DNA of 64,000 nucleotides from Paenibacillus sp. 1011MAR3C5 (GTDB lineage: Bacteria > Bacillota > Bacilli > Paenibacillales > Paenibacillaceae): positions 186,001 to 250,000 of the forward strand of contig NZ_QZCF01000004.1 of assembly GCF_003591485.1 (NCBI RefSeq). The letters run 5' to 3'. The position numbers were made by a program, and so were the translations under genes. Each line of letters starts with the position of its first letter. Within the stretch, counting starts at the first letter, position 1. Shown here in pieces: positions 7,946 to 16,629 of the stretch. The notes under the pieces are model-generated. The model was not told where the DNA came from. It saw only the letters and a list, made by a program, of their open reading frames with translations, and did no database searches.

Positions 7946-10174
7946 ATGAAACAGGAAGCTTCAACGGTAAGCGCCGATCAAGTGACATTCGATATATCCG
8001 GCATGACCTGCGCGGCATGTGCCAACCGTATTGAGAAGGGACTTAACAAAATGCCGGGCGTGTCCCAGGCCAGCGTTAACTTCGCAATGGAGACCGCCAG
8101 CGTCAGCTTCTCGTCTTCGGAGATTTCCGTTGAAGATATGCAGAGCAAAGTGAAGCAGCTGGGTTACGCTGCGGCGCTGAAGGCAGAAGAGAAAGAGACA
8201 CGGGAGCAACGTTCCAGGGAAACGAGAAAGCACAAGCTGACGCTTCTCCTGTCTGCGCTACTCTCACTGCCATTGTTGTGGAGCATGGTCGGCCATTTCT
8301 CGTTCACTTCATGGATGTATGTACCGGATTTATTCATGAATCCGTGGTTCCAGTTAGTATTGGCTACGCCGGTGCAATTCTATGTAGGCGCACCGTTCTA
8401 CAAAGGAGCCTATAAGGCGCTTCGCAACCGAAGCGCGAACATGGATGTGCTGATTTCGCTAGGTACATCGGCGGCTTATTTCTACAGTATCTACCTGACA
8501 CTGCAATGGTGGGCGGGTGGAGCGTCTGCACATCATGGACCTTCCCTGTATTTCGAGACTAGTGCCGTTCTGATTACACTTGTGGTGCTAGGCAAGCTGT
8601 TCGAGACACTGGCCAAAGGCCGGACCTCGGAAGCGATCAAGTCGCTGATGGGCTTGCAGGCGAAGACGGCGCTTATCATTCGCGATGGAGTAGAACGCGC
8701 TGTTGCGATTGAAGAAGTGCTGACAGGCGATATCGTCATTGTGAAGCCGGGCGAAAAAATCCCTGTGGACGGCCAAGTGCTGGAGGGCAGCTCAGCGGTA
8801 GACGAGTCGATGCTGACAGGCGAAAGCATCCCCGTTACGAAAAATAGGGGCGACCATGTCATTGGCGCCACCATGAACAAAAACGGCCTGCTGCGCATTA
8901 CCGCGACGAAAGTCGGCAAAGATACAGCACTGGCGCAAATTATTAAAGTGGTGGAAGACGCGCAAGGATCGAAGGCGCCGATTCAGCGGGTAGCGGATGT
9001 GATTTCCGGCATCTTTGTACCTATTGTAGTAGCGATTGCGGTTGTGGCATTTCTGGTATGGTACTTTATCGTAACGCCGGGCGACTTCGGAGGCTCGTTG
9101 GAAAAGGCGATTGCAATTCTGGTTATCGCATGTCCTTGTGCGCTTGGATTGGCGACACCTACCTCGATTATGGCGGGCTCCGGCCGTGCGGCAGAGCTGG
9201 GCGTTCTCTTCAAGGGTGGCGAGCATCTGGAAGGTACTCATCGCATCCATACGGTCGTTCTGGATAAGACCGGAACGGTGACGAAAGGCAAGCCGGAGCT
9301 GACAGATGTCGTTACCGCTTGGGATGAAGAAGTGCTGCTCCGTTTGGTCGGATCGGCGGAGAAAGGCTCGGAGCATCCGCTTGCAGAAGCCATTGTAGCA
9401 GGCGCTGAAGCCCGCGGTATCAAGCTTGTAGACGCGCAATCCTTCGAAGCGATTCCGGGCTTCGGAATCCTGGCGAAGATTGATCAGCAGGAAGTATTAG
9501 TAGGAACAAGAAGACTGATGGAACGCTATCGGATTGATGTGAAAGATGCCCTGGGTACGATGACTGCCCTTGAAATGGAAGGCAAGACGGCGATGCTGGC
9601 AGCGGTTGACGGCGAGTATGCAGGCATGGTCGCAGTAGCCGATACGATTAAGGATTCCTCGCCAGCTGCCGTAGCGAGACTGAAGAGCATGGGCATCGAG
9701 GTTGTCATGATTACAGGCGATAATGAACGCACCGCCAAAGCGATAGCGGCCATGGTCGGGATCGACCATGTACTGGCCGAAGTGCTGCCGGAGGGCAAAG
9801 CCGAGGAAGTGAAGAAGCTGCAGGCACAAGGCAAAAAGGTGGCGATGGTCGGAGACGGCATCAATGACGCCCCGGCGCTTGCCACAGCAGATGTCGGCAT
9901 GGCGGTAGGAACCGGAACCGACGTTGCGATGGAAGCGGCAGATGTAACCCTAATGAGAGGCGATCTGTACAGCATTCCGGATGCCATCATGATGAGCCGC
10001 AAGACGATGGCGAACATCAAGCAGAATCTGTTCTGGGCGCTTGGCTACAATACGCTGGGCATCCCGATCGCGGCAATCGGCTTACTGGCCCCATGGGTGG
10101 CAGGCGCGGCTATGGCACTGAGCTCGGTATCCGTGGTGCTGAATGCGCTCCGTCTGCAGCGTATGAAAATATAA
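7946..10174 (+). CDS. copA: Copper-exporting P1B-type ATPase CopA
   Basis: From the ATG at 7946 (AGGAG eight bases upstream) the protein is 742 residues. It has one N-terminal heavy-metal-associated domain with Cys22-x-x-Cys25 ([10 protein letters not shown]), whereas Bacillus subtilis CopA carries two. Downstream are the actuator TGES (291-294), the membrane metal site Cys-Pro-Cys (396-398), the phosphorylated Asp440 in DKTGT and the hinge GDGIND (636-641). CPC together with the single CxxC domain indicates Cu(I) efflux. No copZ or csoR is adjacent, which is unusual for this phylum, so the chaperone and repressor must be elsewhere. The gene is monocistronic, between a strong promoter and a terminator. 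Confidence 0.95.
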   Translation: MKQEASTVSADQVTFDISGMTCAACANRIEKGLNKMPGVSQASVNFAMETASVSFSSSEISVEDMQSKVKQLGYAAALKAEEKETREQRSRETRKHKLTLLLSALLSLPLLWSMVGHFSFTSWMYVPDLFMNPWFQLVLATPVQFYVGAPFYKGAYKALRNRSANMDVLISLGTSAAYFYSIYLTLQWWAGGASAHHGPSLYFETSAVLITLVVLGKLFETLAKGRTSEAIKSLMGLQAKTALIIRDGVERAVAIEEVLTGDIVIVKPGEKIPVDGQVLEGSSAVDESMLTGESIPVTKNRGDHVIGATMNKNGLLRITATKVGKDTALAQIIKVVEDAQGSKAPIQRVADVISGIFVPIVVAIAVVAFLVWYFIVTPGDFGGSLEKAIAILVIACPCALGLATPTSIMAGSGRAAELGVLFKGGEHLEGTHRIHTVVLDKTGTVTKGKPELTDVVTAWDEEVLLRLVGSAEKGSEHPLAEAIVAGAEARGIKLVDAQSFEAIPGFGILAKIDQQEVLVGTRRLMERYRIDVKDALGTMTALEMEGKTAMLAAVDGEYAGMVAVADTIKDSSPAAVARLKSMGIEVVMITGDNERTAKAIAAMVGIDHVLAEVLPEGKAEEVKKLQAQGKKVAMVGDGINDAPALATADVGMAVGTGTDVAMEAADVTLMRGDLYSIPDAIMMSRKTMANIKQNLFWALGYNTLGIPIAAIGLLAPWVAGAAMALSSVSVVLNALRLQRMKI

Positions 10175-10253
10175 AAAGGATACGATCCCCACTTCATATA
10201 TCCGAGATTGCCACTCTAACTGGACAAAGCCAAAACGAAATAAATAGAGATTG

Positions 10254-10289
10254 AGGATCAGGGGGAACGGCGTTCTCTCTGGTCCTTTT
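10254..10289 (+). terminator. Terminator after copA
   Basis: An imperfect hairpin between AGGATCAGGGGGAAC and GTTCTCTCTGGTCCT is followed by TTTT. It lies 80 bp after the copA stop. Confidence 0.7.
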
Positions 10290-10352
10290 GTATGTGTGCG
10301 GGCTTGAAATAACGGCAAGAGGGCATTCTACATCTGGAGGAAAATATAACAC

Positions 10353-10401
10353 TTGACTGAAGTATATATTGATTATATACTTAATTACAAATAGTAAGTA
10401 A
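10353..10401 (+). promoter_or_regulatory. Promoter with two inverted repeats for the VOC operon
   Basis: TTGACT (10353-10358), 17 bp, TATACT (10376-10381) is a strong promoter. AAGTATATA/TATATACTT (10360-10368 and 10374-10382) overlaps the spacer and -10 box. A second repeat, TTAATTAC/GTAAGTAA (10381-10388 and 10394-10401), covers the start-site region with one mismatch. Such placement is typical of repressor operators. MarR/DUF24 regulators of quinone stress (YodB, CatR) use GTAAGTA-like sites, but no such gene is adjacent. Confidence 0.6.
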
Positions 10402-10427
10402 CAAGTGAAAAACAAGGTGGTGATCGC

Positions 10428-11294
10428 ATGGCTAACAAGCTGCATGCCGATACGCGCTTAGGCGAAGTCAAGTTGCGAGTCAGCAATCTGGAGCGCTCGC
10501 TCAAGTTTTATGAAGACATTGTCGGCTTCCGCGTGTTGTCGCGAACCGAAAGCATAGCCCATCTGACTGCCGACGGCCGTACGGTGCTGCTGGTGCTGGA
10601 AGAAGTGCCGAACGCGTCGATTACTCCGCTCCGTTCATCGAGCGGGTTGTATCATTTTGCAATTTTGCTTCCGACTCGAAAGGATCTTGGTCTTTCGCTT
10701 CGCAGATTGATGGATGCAGGCGTGAAAATCGGGCAAGCGGATCATCTGGTCAGCGAGGCGCTGTATATATCTGATCCGGATTTGAATGGTATTGAGATTT
10801 ACCGGGACCGTCCGAGGGAACAATGGGAATACGATGCGCAAGGTTTTGTGAAGATGGCGACCGATCCGATCGATTGGGAAGGCTTGCTTGCAGAAGCGAA
10901 AGGCAGCGAGTGGAACGGACTGCCGGACGGTACCGTCATCGGGCATGTTCACTTCCATGTCGGCGATCTGCACAAATCGAAGCAATTTTATTGCGATGCG
11001 ATCGGCTTCGAGGTAGAGGCGGATTTGATGCGGCAGATGGGCGCGCTCTTTATCGGGGCTGGCCGTTACCATCATCATATGGGACTGAATATCTGGGCTG
11101 GAGCCGGTGCGCCGCCTGTGAAGCCAAACGGTACGGGCATCGAGCACTTTACGATAATCGTGCCGAATGAAGCCGAACTGGAATCGACGGTTCAGCGGGC
11201 GAAGCGGCTAGGCGTAGAGCTGGAGCTGCGAGAGACATCGTGGTGGACAATGGACCCCAATGGTATCGCGGTACAACTAAGAGTACAAGCTTGA
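10428..11294 (+). CDS. CatE-like VOC-family protein (catechol 2,3-dioxygenase type)
   Basis: A 288-residue protein with two vicinal-oxygen-chelate modules, at about residues 8-125 and 165-285. HVHFHVGDL opens the second module and NGIEIY closes the first. Overall length and the HFAILLPTRKDLG and YHHHMGLNIWAG segments resemble Bacillus subtilis CatE, an Fe-dependent extradiol catechol dioxygenase induced by quinones. It is the first of three genes behind an operator-bearing promoter and is followed by two oxidoreductases, which supports a role in detoxifying catechols or quinones. Glyoxalase-like or fosfomycin-type activity is less likely because of the tandem architecture. Confidence 0.85.
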   Translation: MANKLHADTRLGEVKLRVSNLERSLKFYEDIVGFRVLSRTESIAHLTADGRTVLLVLEEVPNASITPLRSSSGLYHFAILLPTRKDLGLSLRRLMDAGVKIGQADHLVSEALYISDPDLNGIEIYRDRPREQWEYDAQGFVKMATDPIDWEGLLAEAKGSEWNGLPDGTVIGHVHFHVGDLHKSKQFYCDAIGFEVEADLMRQMGALFIGAGRYHHHMGLNIWAGAGAPPVKPNGTGIEHFTIIVPNEAELESTVQRAKRLGVELELRETSWWTMDPNGIAVQLRVQA

Positions 11295-11327
11295 GCTCAA
11301 ACGAAGAATAAAGGAGAGAATAGATAA

Positions 11328-11963
11328 ATGAAAATTGCTATTGTCGGAGCAAGCGGCAAAGCAGGCAAGCTGATTGCGCAGGAAGCGCTTAGCAGAGGCC
11401 ATGAGGTTACAGCGATTGTCCGCAATAAGGCGAGCGTTCAAGTAACGGGCGCAGCCGTGCTGGAGAAGGATGTATTTGATCTGAAGCAAGCTGATCTGAC
11501 TTCTTTCGATGTAGTGGTGAATGCGTTCGGCGCTGCACCCGGTCAAGAGCATCTTCATGTGGATGCAGGGAATGCGCTTATTGAGGCGCTGAAAGGCACT
11601 TCGGTGCGTCTGTTCGTCGTAGGCGGAGCAGGCAGCTTATTTGTTGACGAAGCCAAGTCGGTCCGCGTATTCGAAACGCCGGATTTCCCTGCGGCTTATC
11701 TGACGACTGCGCAGAATCAGGGCAAAAACCTGGAGATTCTCCAGAACCAGCAAGATGTGACATGGACATTCCTTAGTCCCTCGGCTTTTTTCCATGCGGA
11801 AGGCAGAAGAACAGGCGCGTATGAATCCGGCCAGGATCATCTGCTTATCAATTCCAAAGGCGACAGCTATATCAGCTATGCCGACTATGCCATTGCGGTA
11901 GTAGATGAAATCGAAAATCCGAAACATCTCAATGAAAGATACACCGTTGTCGGCGAAGCGTAA
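11328..11963 (+). CDS. NAD(P)H-binding (atypical SDR/NmrA-like) oxidoreductase
   Basis: The protein (211 residues) begins with a Rossmann motif IVGASGKAGKLI (residues 4-15). Length and sequence fit the small NAD(P)-binding proteins related to Bacillus YwnB and to flavin-reductase-like atypical short-chain dehydrogenases. There is no classical YxxxK active site, as usual for this group. It lies 33 bp after the CatE-like gene with its own ribosome site (AAGGAGAG), and 90 bp before a nitroreductase. The operon context suggests quinone or azo-compound reduction, or redox sensing. The substrate is inferred from neighbours only. Confidence 0.82.
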   Translation: MKIAIVGASGKAGKLIAQEALSRGHEVTAIVRNKASVQVTGAAVLEKDVFDLKQADLTSFDVVVNAFGAAPGQEHLHVDAGNALIEALKGTSVRLFVVGGAGSLFVDEAKSVRVFETPDFPAAYLTTAQNQGKNLEILQNQQDVTWTFLSPSAFFHAEGRRTGAYESGQDHLLINSKGDSYISYADYAIAVVDEIENPKHLNERYTVVGEA

Positions 11964-12053
11964 TCCAGCCGGCGCGTTACACATAGATAAAGCTTTATTG
12001 GATAAGGAATATGTCGCAAACCAACAAGAACAATCAATCGGAGGGAACGAGAA

Positions 12054-12704
12054 ATGGGAATTATGGACACTTTATTTGGAGCAGGAAATAAAAATTCGGA
12101 AGCGGCGGCAACGGACTTCTACGCGGCCGTTGCGGGAAGACGCTCTATATATGGCATCAGCAATGAACAGGTCGTATCGGACGAGCGCATCCATGAAGTG
12201 ATTAATCATGCCGTGAAGCATACGCCATCTTCGTTCAACTCGCAAAGCGCTAGAGTTGTCGTGCTTCTGGGCGACCAACACAAAAAACTGTGGGAAATCA
12301 CTACCAATACATTGAAGGCTATTGTGCCAGCCGATCAATTCGCGCCAACGCAAGAGAAAATGAATGCGTTCGGGGCTGGCTACGGAACAGTGTTGTTCTT
12401 CGAGGATCAAACCGTCGTGGAAGGCTTGCAAAAGCAATTCGCAGCATATGCGGATAACTTCCCGGTATGGTCCAATCAATCGAACGGCATGCTGCAGTTC
12501 GTCATCTGGACATCGCTGGAGCTTGAAGGCTTCGGCGCGTCGCTTCAGCATTACAACCCGCTTATCGACGAAGCGGTGAAGGCGGAATGGAACATTCCTG
12601 CCGGCTGGAAGCTGCTAGCTCAGATGCCGTTCGGCAAGCCGGTTGCTCCTGCAGGCGAGAAGCAATTCGGATCGATGGAAGAGCGTGTGAAAGTATTTAA
12701 ATAA
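12054..12704 (+). CDS. Nitroreductase-family FMN oxidoreductase (Frm2/HBN1-like)
   Basis: This 216-residue flavoprotein has the family's N-terminal RRSIYGIS segment near residue 29, the PSSFNSQSARVVVLLG block near 58, and a conserved Gly/Asn-rich C-terminal half. Compact proteins of this type reduce nitro-aromatics, quinones or lipid hydroperoxides with NAD(P)H. The ATG at 12054 follows GGAGGGAACGAGAA. It is third in the stress-type operon, with a terminator 58 bp after its stop. In Bacillus the YodB regulon also joins a nitroreductase (YodC) with catechol/quinone detoxification, and the same logic is inferred here. Confidence 0.88.
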   Translation: MGIMDTLFGAGNKNSEAAATDFYAAVAGRRSIYGISNEQVVSDERIHEVINHAVKHTPSSFNSQSARVVVLLGDQHKKLWEITTNTLKAIVPADQFAPTQEKMNAFGAGYGTVLFFEDQTVVEGLQKQFAAYADNFPVWSNQSNGMLQFVIWTSLELEGFGASLQHYNPLIDEAVKAEWNIPAGWKLLAQMPFGKPVAPAGEKQFGSMEERVKVFK

Positions 12705-12761
12705 GCAGCAAGTTAAATGAGGCTTACACAGAAGTGAACGTGTAATATAGAATGAAAAATA

Positions 12762-12801
12762 AATGTAGCCCGGTCGAATAGGACCGGGCTACATTTTTTT
12801 T
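12762..12801 (+). terminator. Terminator after the nitroreductase gene
   Basis: A perfect 14-bp stem, AATGTAGCCCGGTC (12762-12775) with GACCGGGCTACATT (12782-12795), is followed by a T8 run. Confidence 0.95.
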
Positions 12802-12871
12802 CTATGTGATGAGTTAAGGAATAGTGGAGATTTATCCCCGTCTCATTTTAATTCATTAGAAAATTCTGTTG

Positions 12872-13426
12872 TTATTTCTGTAAATATTCTTTGTTTATTA
12901 TGTGATTTTCTCCTGAAAGATCAGCTGGGTCTGTTCCATCCAGATTGAATTTACCAGCTTGCATATTAATGACACCATATTGACCAAACGTGTTTTTACC
13001 TAAAAAAATCAAGTATTGGCTGCCTTTTTTCATGGCTGTATATCCTTCTATTGCGATTCTTTCTTTACCTCTAATCGTCTGCCTTTGACCGATAGGTTCA
13101 ATTACTTTAAGATCAACAGCATCCTCTTTCGGCCCCTTCAATACCTTTTCAACTTTAATTTCTGTAGAAGTGAGAATATACATAATAACACCCGTTGAAG
13201 TCTCTTTCATAAGCACTTCACGATCCTCAAAGCCTTTAATCGGGCTTCCAATAACAACCAAATCAGCGCCCGAGAACAATGCTTTTGCCGTTGGATAGCC
13301 TTTATAGGACGCAGCCGTGGATATGTCACGAACAGAATGATAAATCGTAAAATAATAGTAAGCTACTGCTGCAAGGATCAAAACCAAGCCCAATGAAATG
13401 AGTGTACTTTTCTTTTTTAATAACAC
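12872..13426 (-). CDS. Membrane-anchored protein of unknown function
   Basis: A 184-residue protein with one N-terminal transmembrane segment (about residues 8-28, LISLGLVLILAAVAYYYF) and an extracellular beta-rich remainder. Conserved-looking parts are GADLVVIGSPIKGFEDRE and KGSQYLIFLGKN. I do not recognise a named domain. The start is a GTG at 13426, placed by a GGGGG ribosome site seven bases upstream on the minus strand. The gene is clearly more AT-rich than its neighbours, which may indicate acquisition or relaxed selection. It stands alone and is convergent with the electrophile-stress operon. Confidence 0.72.
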   Translation of the reverse strand: MLLKKKSTLISLGLVLILAAVAYYYFTIYHSVRDISTAASYKGYPTAKALFSGADLVVIGSPIKGFEDREVLMKETSTGVIMYILTSTEIKVEKVLKGPKEDAVDLKVIEPIGQRQTIRGKERIAIEGYTAMKKGSQYLIFLGKNTFGQYGVINMQAGKFNLDGTDPADLSGENHIINKEYLQK

Positions 13427-13625
13427 TGCACAACCCCCTTCAACACACCAATTAACCCATTTATAATTCGATTATCCTTAATTATACATAGATGGTGAGC
13501 TAATATATATACATTATTCAAGACAAAAGGGAGAAGGGCGGCAAACAAAAGAACGAATGTAAGCGCTTTTGGAGCTTGGGCCGAACAAAATGGAGAGCAA
13601 TAAGCGACTGATGCAAGTCTGCGCG

Positions 13626-14284
13626 CGTCAACGAGTTTCTGATCCGCAGCGACAAGATAGCTGATCTGCATCCGCTGCAGGACGAGAGTACCGTGCAGGG
13701 CATGCTGGAAATCTATCACCGCATGGATCTGGCGATGCGCGAGATTTCAGGCATGGACGCATTCAGCTTCCAGCCGAGCAGCGGCACGCAGGCGCTATTC
13801 GCCATGGCTTCGATACAACAACTATCTGTATTACCATATTACGAAAATCCGCGGAGCCAGCGCGCCGTATGTCGAGGGCATGCGTCTGGAGCAAGTGCGC
13901 TACAGCTGGGAACAGCTTGCGCAAGAAACAGGCGTGACAACTGAAGATGTCCAGCGCAGAATGTGCGATTTCGGCCTCCACTACTGGACCAGCCATCATC
14001 CGTACATCGTGCCGCAGCCGTTCACGCTGGAGCCGACGGAATCGTATTCCAAGGACGATCTGGACGAGTACATCACCGCGCTGGAGCATATCTCCTATGA
14101 GGCTTACAACGAGCCGCAAATCGTCAAGGATGCGCCGCATGCGAGCACCGTGCATCGCATCGACGAATCCTCCCTGGATGATCCGGCGCTGTGGTGCACA
14201 AGCTGGAGAGTATATTTGCGCAAGACGGGTCTTGCCGCTTCCGGAAAGCAGCCAGTTGGAGGCAAGCCTTTTAACCGGATGTAA
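13626..14284 (+). pseudogene. Remnant of a GcvPB-like (glycine dehydrogenase subunit 2) gene
   Basis: Two pieces of one PLP-dependent enzyme survive. The first (13626 to about 13806) reads LHPLQDESTVQGMLEIY and SGMDAFSFQPSSGTQALF, matching the conserved N-terminal third of GcvPB. The second (about 13827-14284, other frame) reads FGLHYWTSHHPYIVPQPF and FTLEPTESYSKDDLDEYI, matching the C-terminus. About two-thirds of the protein is missing, including the middle that binds pyridoxal phosphate, the frame changes at the junction, and no start codon with ribosome site remains. The product cannot be functional. No glycine-cleavage genes are nearby, so it looks like a deletion scar of a second copy or of an imported gene. 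Confidence 0.78.
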
Positions 14285-14399
14285 CTTTCAGCTAATTTCG
14301 CTATTACATTTCGAAATACTTGAAAGCCGGGAAGCTTCCGCATCCTTGAACGGGGTGGTGGAGGCTTCTTTATGTATCATCAAATTAAATTATTCCTAC

Positions 14400-14486
14400 T
14401 TGACAGGTGTGAATAATTGGTTTAGTCTGAATCCAACGCAAATCAACGAACACTCATTTAATGACGATTCATTTGATGAATGTTCA
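14400..14486 (+). promoter_or_regulatory. Possible promoter and palindrome upstream of the MarR gene
   Basis: TTGACA (14400-14405) lies 17 bp before a weak TAGTCT (14423-14428). Downstream, GAACACTCAT and ATGAATGTTC (14449-14486) form an imperfect inverted repeat about 38 bp long. It could be a regulator site, but the -10 box is poor. Confidence 0.3.
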
Positions 14487-14532
14487 TTATCTTAAAATTA
14501 AATTAACCAGTCGCCGATTGGACCGCCAAAGG

Positions 14533-14577
14533 CTCCTGCTTTTCTCTACTTGCTAGAGGAAGCCAGGAGTTTTTTTT
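14533..14577 (+). terminator. Hairpin terminator directly before the MarR gene
   Basis: CTCCTG-CTT-TTCTCTA pairs with TAGAGGAAGCCAGGAG across a short loop and is followed by T8. It ends about 30 bp before the MarR start codon. It either closes decayed upstream transcription or acts as an attenuator for the MarR operon. Confidence 0.75.
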
Positions 14578-14607
14578 GTTCTCCGGCGTGTGGATGAAGG
14601 GGGATAC

Positions 14608-15141
14608 ATGGACAACAGGGATTGGGAGCTGCTTGAGGAAGCGGATTGGCTGTTCCGCAAGCTCGTCAGGCGTTTCGTGAAAGAGCGCGACAAAATTACG
14701 ATTGAAGGCATTTCGCTGCCGGGCATGCTCATTCTGAATTCGGTCCATCAGCAGGGAGAGCAGCGCCTCGGAGAGCTGGCGGAACAGCTGGATTTTACGT
14801 CGGGAGCGGTTACTGCTTTATGCGACAAGCTGGAGGATGGCGGGTTCGCCGTCCGGGTGCGAAGCGAGGAAGACCGTCGTACCGTGGTCCTGCGGATTAC
14901 CGAGCAAGGACGGGAGCTGCTGAAGCGCAATCGGGATGCGGGAGCTTATATGATCTCGGTATTGTTCGAGGGCTTTACGTCCGAGGAACTGGCTGCGCAA
15001 ATCGGGACTTTCAAAAGATTGAGTCACAATGTGGAACGATTCTCGGATACCGTGATGGCTTATGCGGAAGAGAAGCAGGCTGCCCAGAAGCCTAAAGGCG
15101 CGGAATCAACGAACCGGACGAATCGATTTATATCCTATTAA
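14608..15141 (+). CDS. MarR-family transcriptional regulator
   Basis: A 177-residue winged-helix protein. The recognition-helix region (FTSGAVTALCDKLEDGGF, about residues 62-79) is followed by the wing with the conserved SEEDRRTVVLRIT. The ATG at 14608 has GAAGGGGG just upstream; a GTG at 14590 is less likely. It lies 24 bp before the arylsulfotransferase gene in the same direction, so it probably heads and represses its own operon. Family members usually bind small aromatic ligands, which suits a cluster for aromatic sulfate esters. The ligand itself is unknown. Confidence 0.9.
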   Translation: MDNRDWELLEEADWLFRKLVRRFVKERDKITIEGISLPGMLILNSVHQQGEQRLGELAEQLDFTSGAVTALCDKLEDGGFAVRVRSEEDRRTVVLRITEQGRELLKRNRDAGAYMISVLFEGFTSEELAAQIGTFKRLSHNVERFSDTVMAYAEEKQAAQKPKGAESTNRTNRFISY

Positions 15142-15165
15142 ATTTGGCGTGAGAGAGGAGCAATA

Positions 15166-16629
15166 ATGATGGGACACCCTACGATTTATCCGACAGGAAC
15201 GACGGTATATAATCCGGGCAAGGCATGGAGCGGCTATACGCTCTATCAGGCAGCGGAGACGGGCGCGCTGCTTGTAGATATGAACGGCAGAGAGGTGCAT
15301 TTGTGGAAGGGGCTCAGAGGCTTTCCGAACAAACTGCTTCCCGGCGGTTATGTGCTGGGCAGCACGGCGGAGCGCGATCCGCAGTACGGCTTCCAGGATG
15401 AGCTGAATCTGGTGCAGGTGGATTGGAACGGCAACATCGTCTGGAAGTTTGACCGCTATCAGTGGATTGAAGATCCCGGGCATCCTGCGCAGTGGATGGC
15501 GCGTCAGCATCATGATTACCAGCGTGAAGGCAATCCCGTCGGTTACTACGTTCCCGGGCAGGAGCCGAAGACGGATTCCGGCAATACGATCGTGCTGGCC
15601 CACAAAAATGTAAGCAGGCCGGATATCTCTGACAAGGAGCTGCTGGACGACACGATTCTTGAAGTCGACTGGGAAGGCAATGTCATCTGGGAGTGGACGT
15701 GCAGCGATCACTTCGAGGAGCTAGGCTTTGACGAGGATGCGAAGCGGACTTTGTACAAGGACCCCAACACGAGATTCTTTGGCGCCAATGCAGGCGACTG
15801 GATGCATATCAATTCCGCTTCGGTGCTTGGTCCGAACAAATTTTATGACGCGGGTGACGAGCGATTCCATCCGGACAATATCATTTGGGATGCGCGCGAG
15901 ACGAATATAATTGCCATTATCGATAAAACAACGGGGAACATCGTATGGAAGCTCGGTCCGAATTACAATGACGAAGCGACGAAGCATATCGGCTGGATTA
16001 TCGGCCAGCATCATGCCCACATGATTCCGAGAGGGCTGCCGGGAGAGGGCAATATTCTCATCTTCGACAACGGCGGCTGGGGCGGCTACGGCTTGCCGAA
16101 TCCGGAATCCCCTGACGGTCTGAAAAACGCACGGCGCGACCACTCCCGCATTCTGGAGATTAATCCCGTTACGCTGGAGATCGAATGGCAGTATACGCCG
16201 ACGGAAGCGGGCTTCCAGGCACCGCTTGACTCCTACCGGTTTTACAGCCCTTATATTAGCTCAGCACAACGGCTGCCGAACGGCAATACGCTTATTACGG
16301 AAGGTGCGGACGGACGCATCTTCGAAGTAACGCGCGAGCATGAGCTGGTATGGGAGCATATATCCCCGTACAAAAACAAGCGAAATTCCAATATGGTGTA
16401 TCGTGCTTACCGTGTGCCGTACGAGTGGGTGCCCCAGCTGGAGCTGCCGGTCGAGACGGAGATTGCGCCATTGGATGTGGCAGATTATCGTCTGCCGGGC
16501 GCAGCGCCAAGAGGAGCGATTACAGCCGTTGAAGTAGAAGGCACGTTGTCTTATGAAGAGGGCGCTTTATGCGTGGCGCGCGCCGATGAAGCTCCCGCGA
16601 AGGAGGAGAATAGCCATGAAGAATCGTAG
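15166..16629 (+). CDS. Arylsulfotransferase (ASST) family protein, cytoplasmic type
   Basis: A 487-residue protein with the repeated beta-blades expected of the ASST six-bladed propeller (NGNIVWKFD, EGNVIWEW, TGNIVWKLG, LEIEWQYTP). Histidine-rich motifs ARQHHDY and IGQHHAHMIPRG occupy the region of the catalytic histidine, which carries the sulfate in this PAPS-independent family. Unlike enterobacterial periplasmic ASST, there is no signal peptide, so it should act in the cytoplasm. It overlaps the start of the following lipoprotein gene by 14 bp, indicating coupling. With that importer it may use imported aryl sulfate esters as sulfate donors; donor and acceptor are unknown. Confidence 0.85.
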   Translation: MMGHPTIYPTGTTVYNPGKAWSGYTLYQAAETGALLVDMNGREVHLWKGLRGFPNKLLPGGYVLGSTAERDPQYGFQDELNLVQVDWNGNIVWKFDRYQWIEDPGHPAQWMARQHHDYQREGNPVGYYVPGQEPKTDSGNTIVLAHKNVSRPDISDKELLDDTILEVDWEGNVIWEWTCSDHFEELGFDEDAKRTLYKDPNTRFFGANAGDWMHINSASVLGPNKFYDAGDERFHPDNIIWDARETNIIAIIDKTTGNIVWKLGPNYNDEATKHIGWIIGQHHAHMIPRGLPGEGNILIFDNGGWGGYGLPNPESPDGLKNARRDHSRILEINPVTLEIEWQYTPTEAGFQAPLDSYRFYSPYISSAQRLPNGNTLITEGADGRIFEVTREHELVWEHISPYKNKRNSNMVYRAYRVPYEWVPQLELPVETEIAPLDVADYRLPGAAPRGAITAVEVEGTLSYEEGALCVARADEAPAKEENSHEES

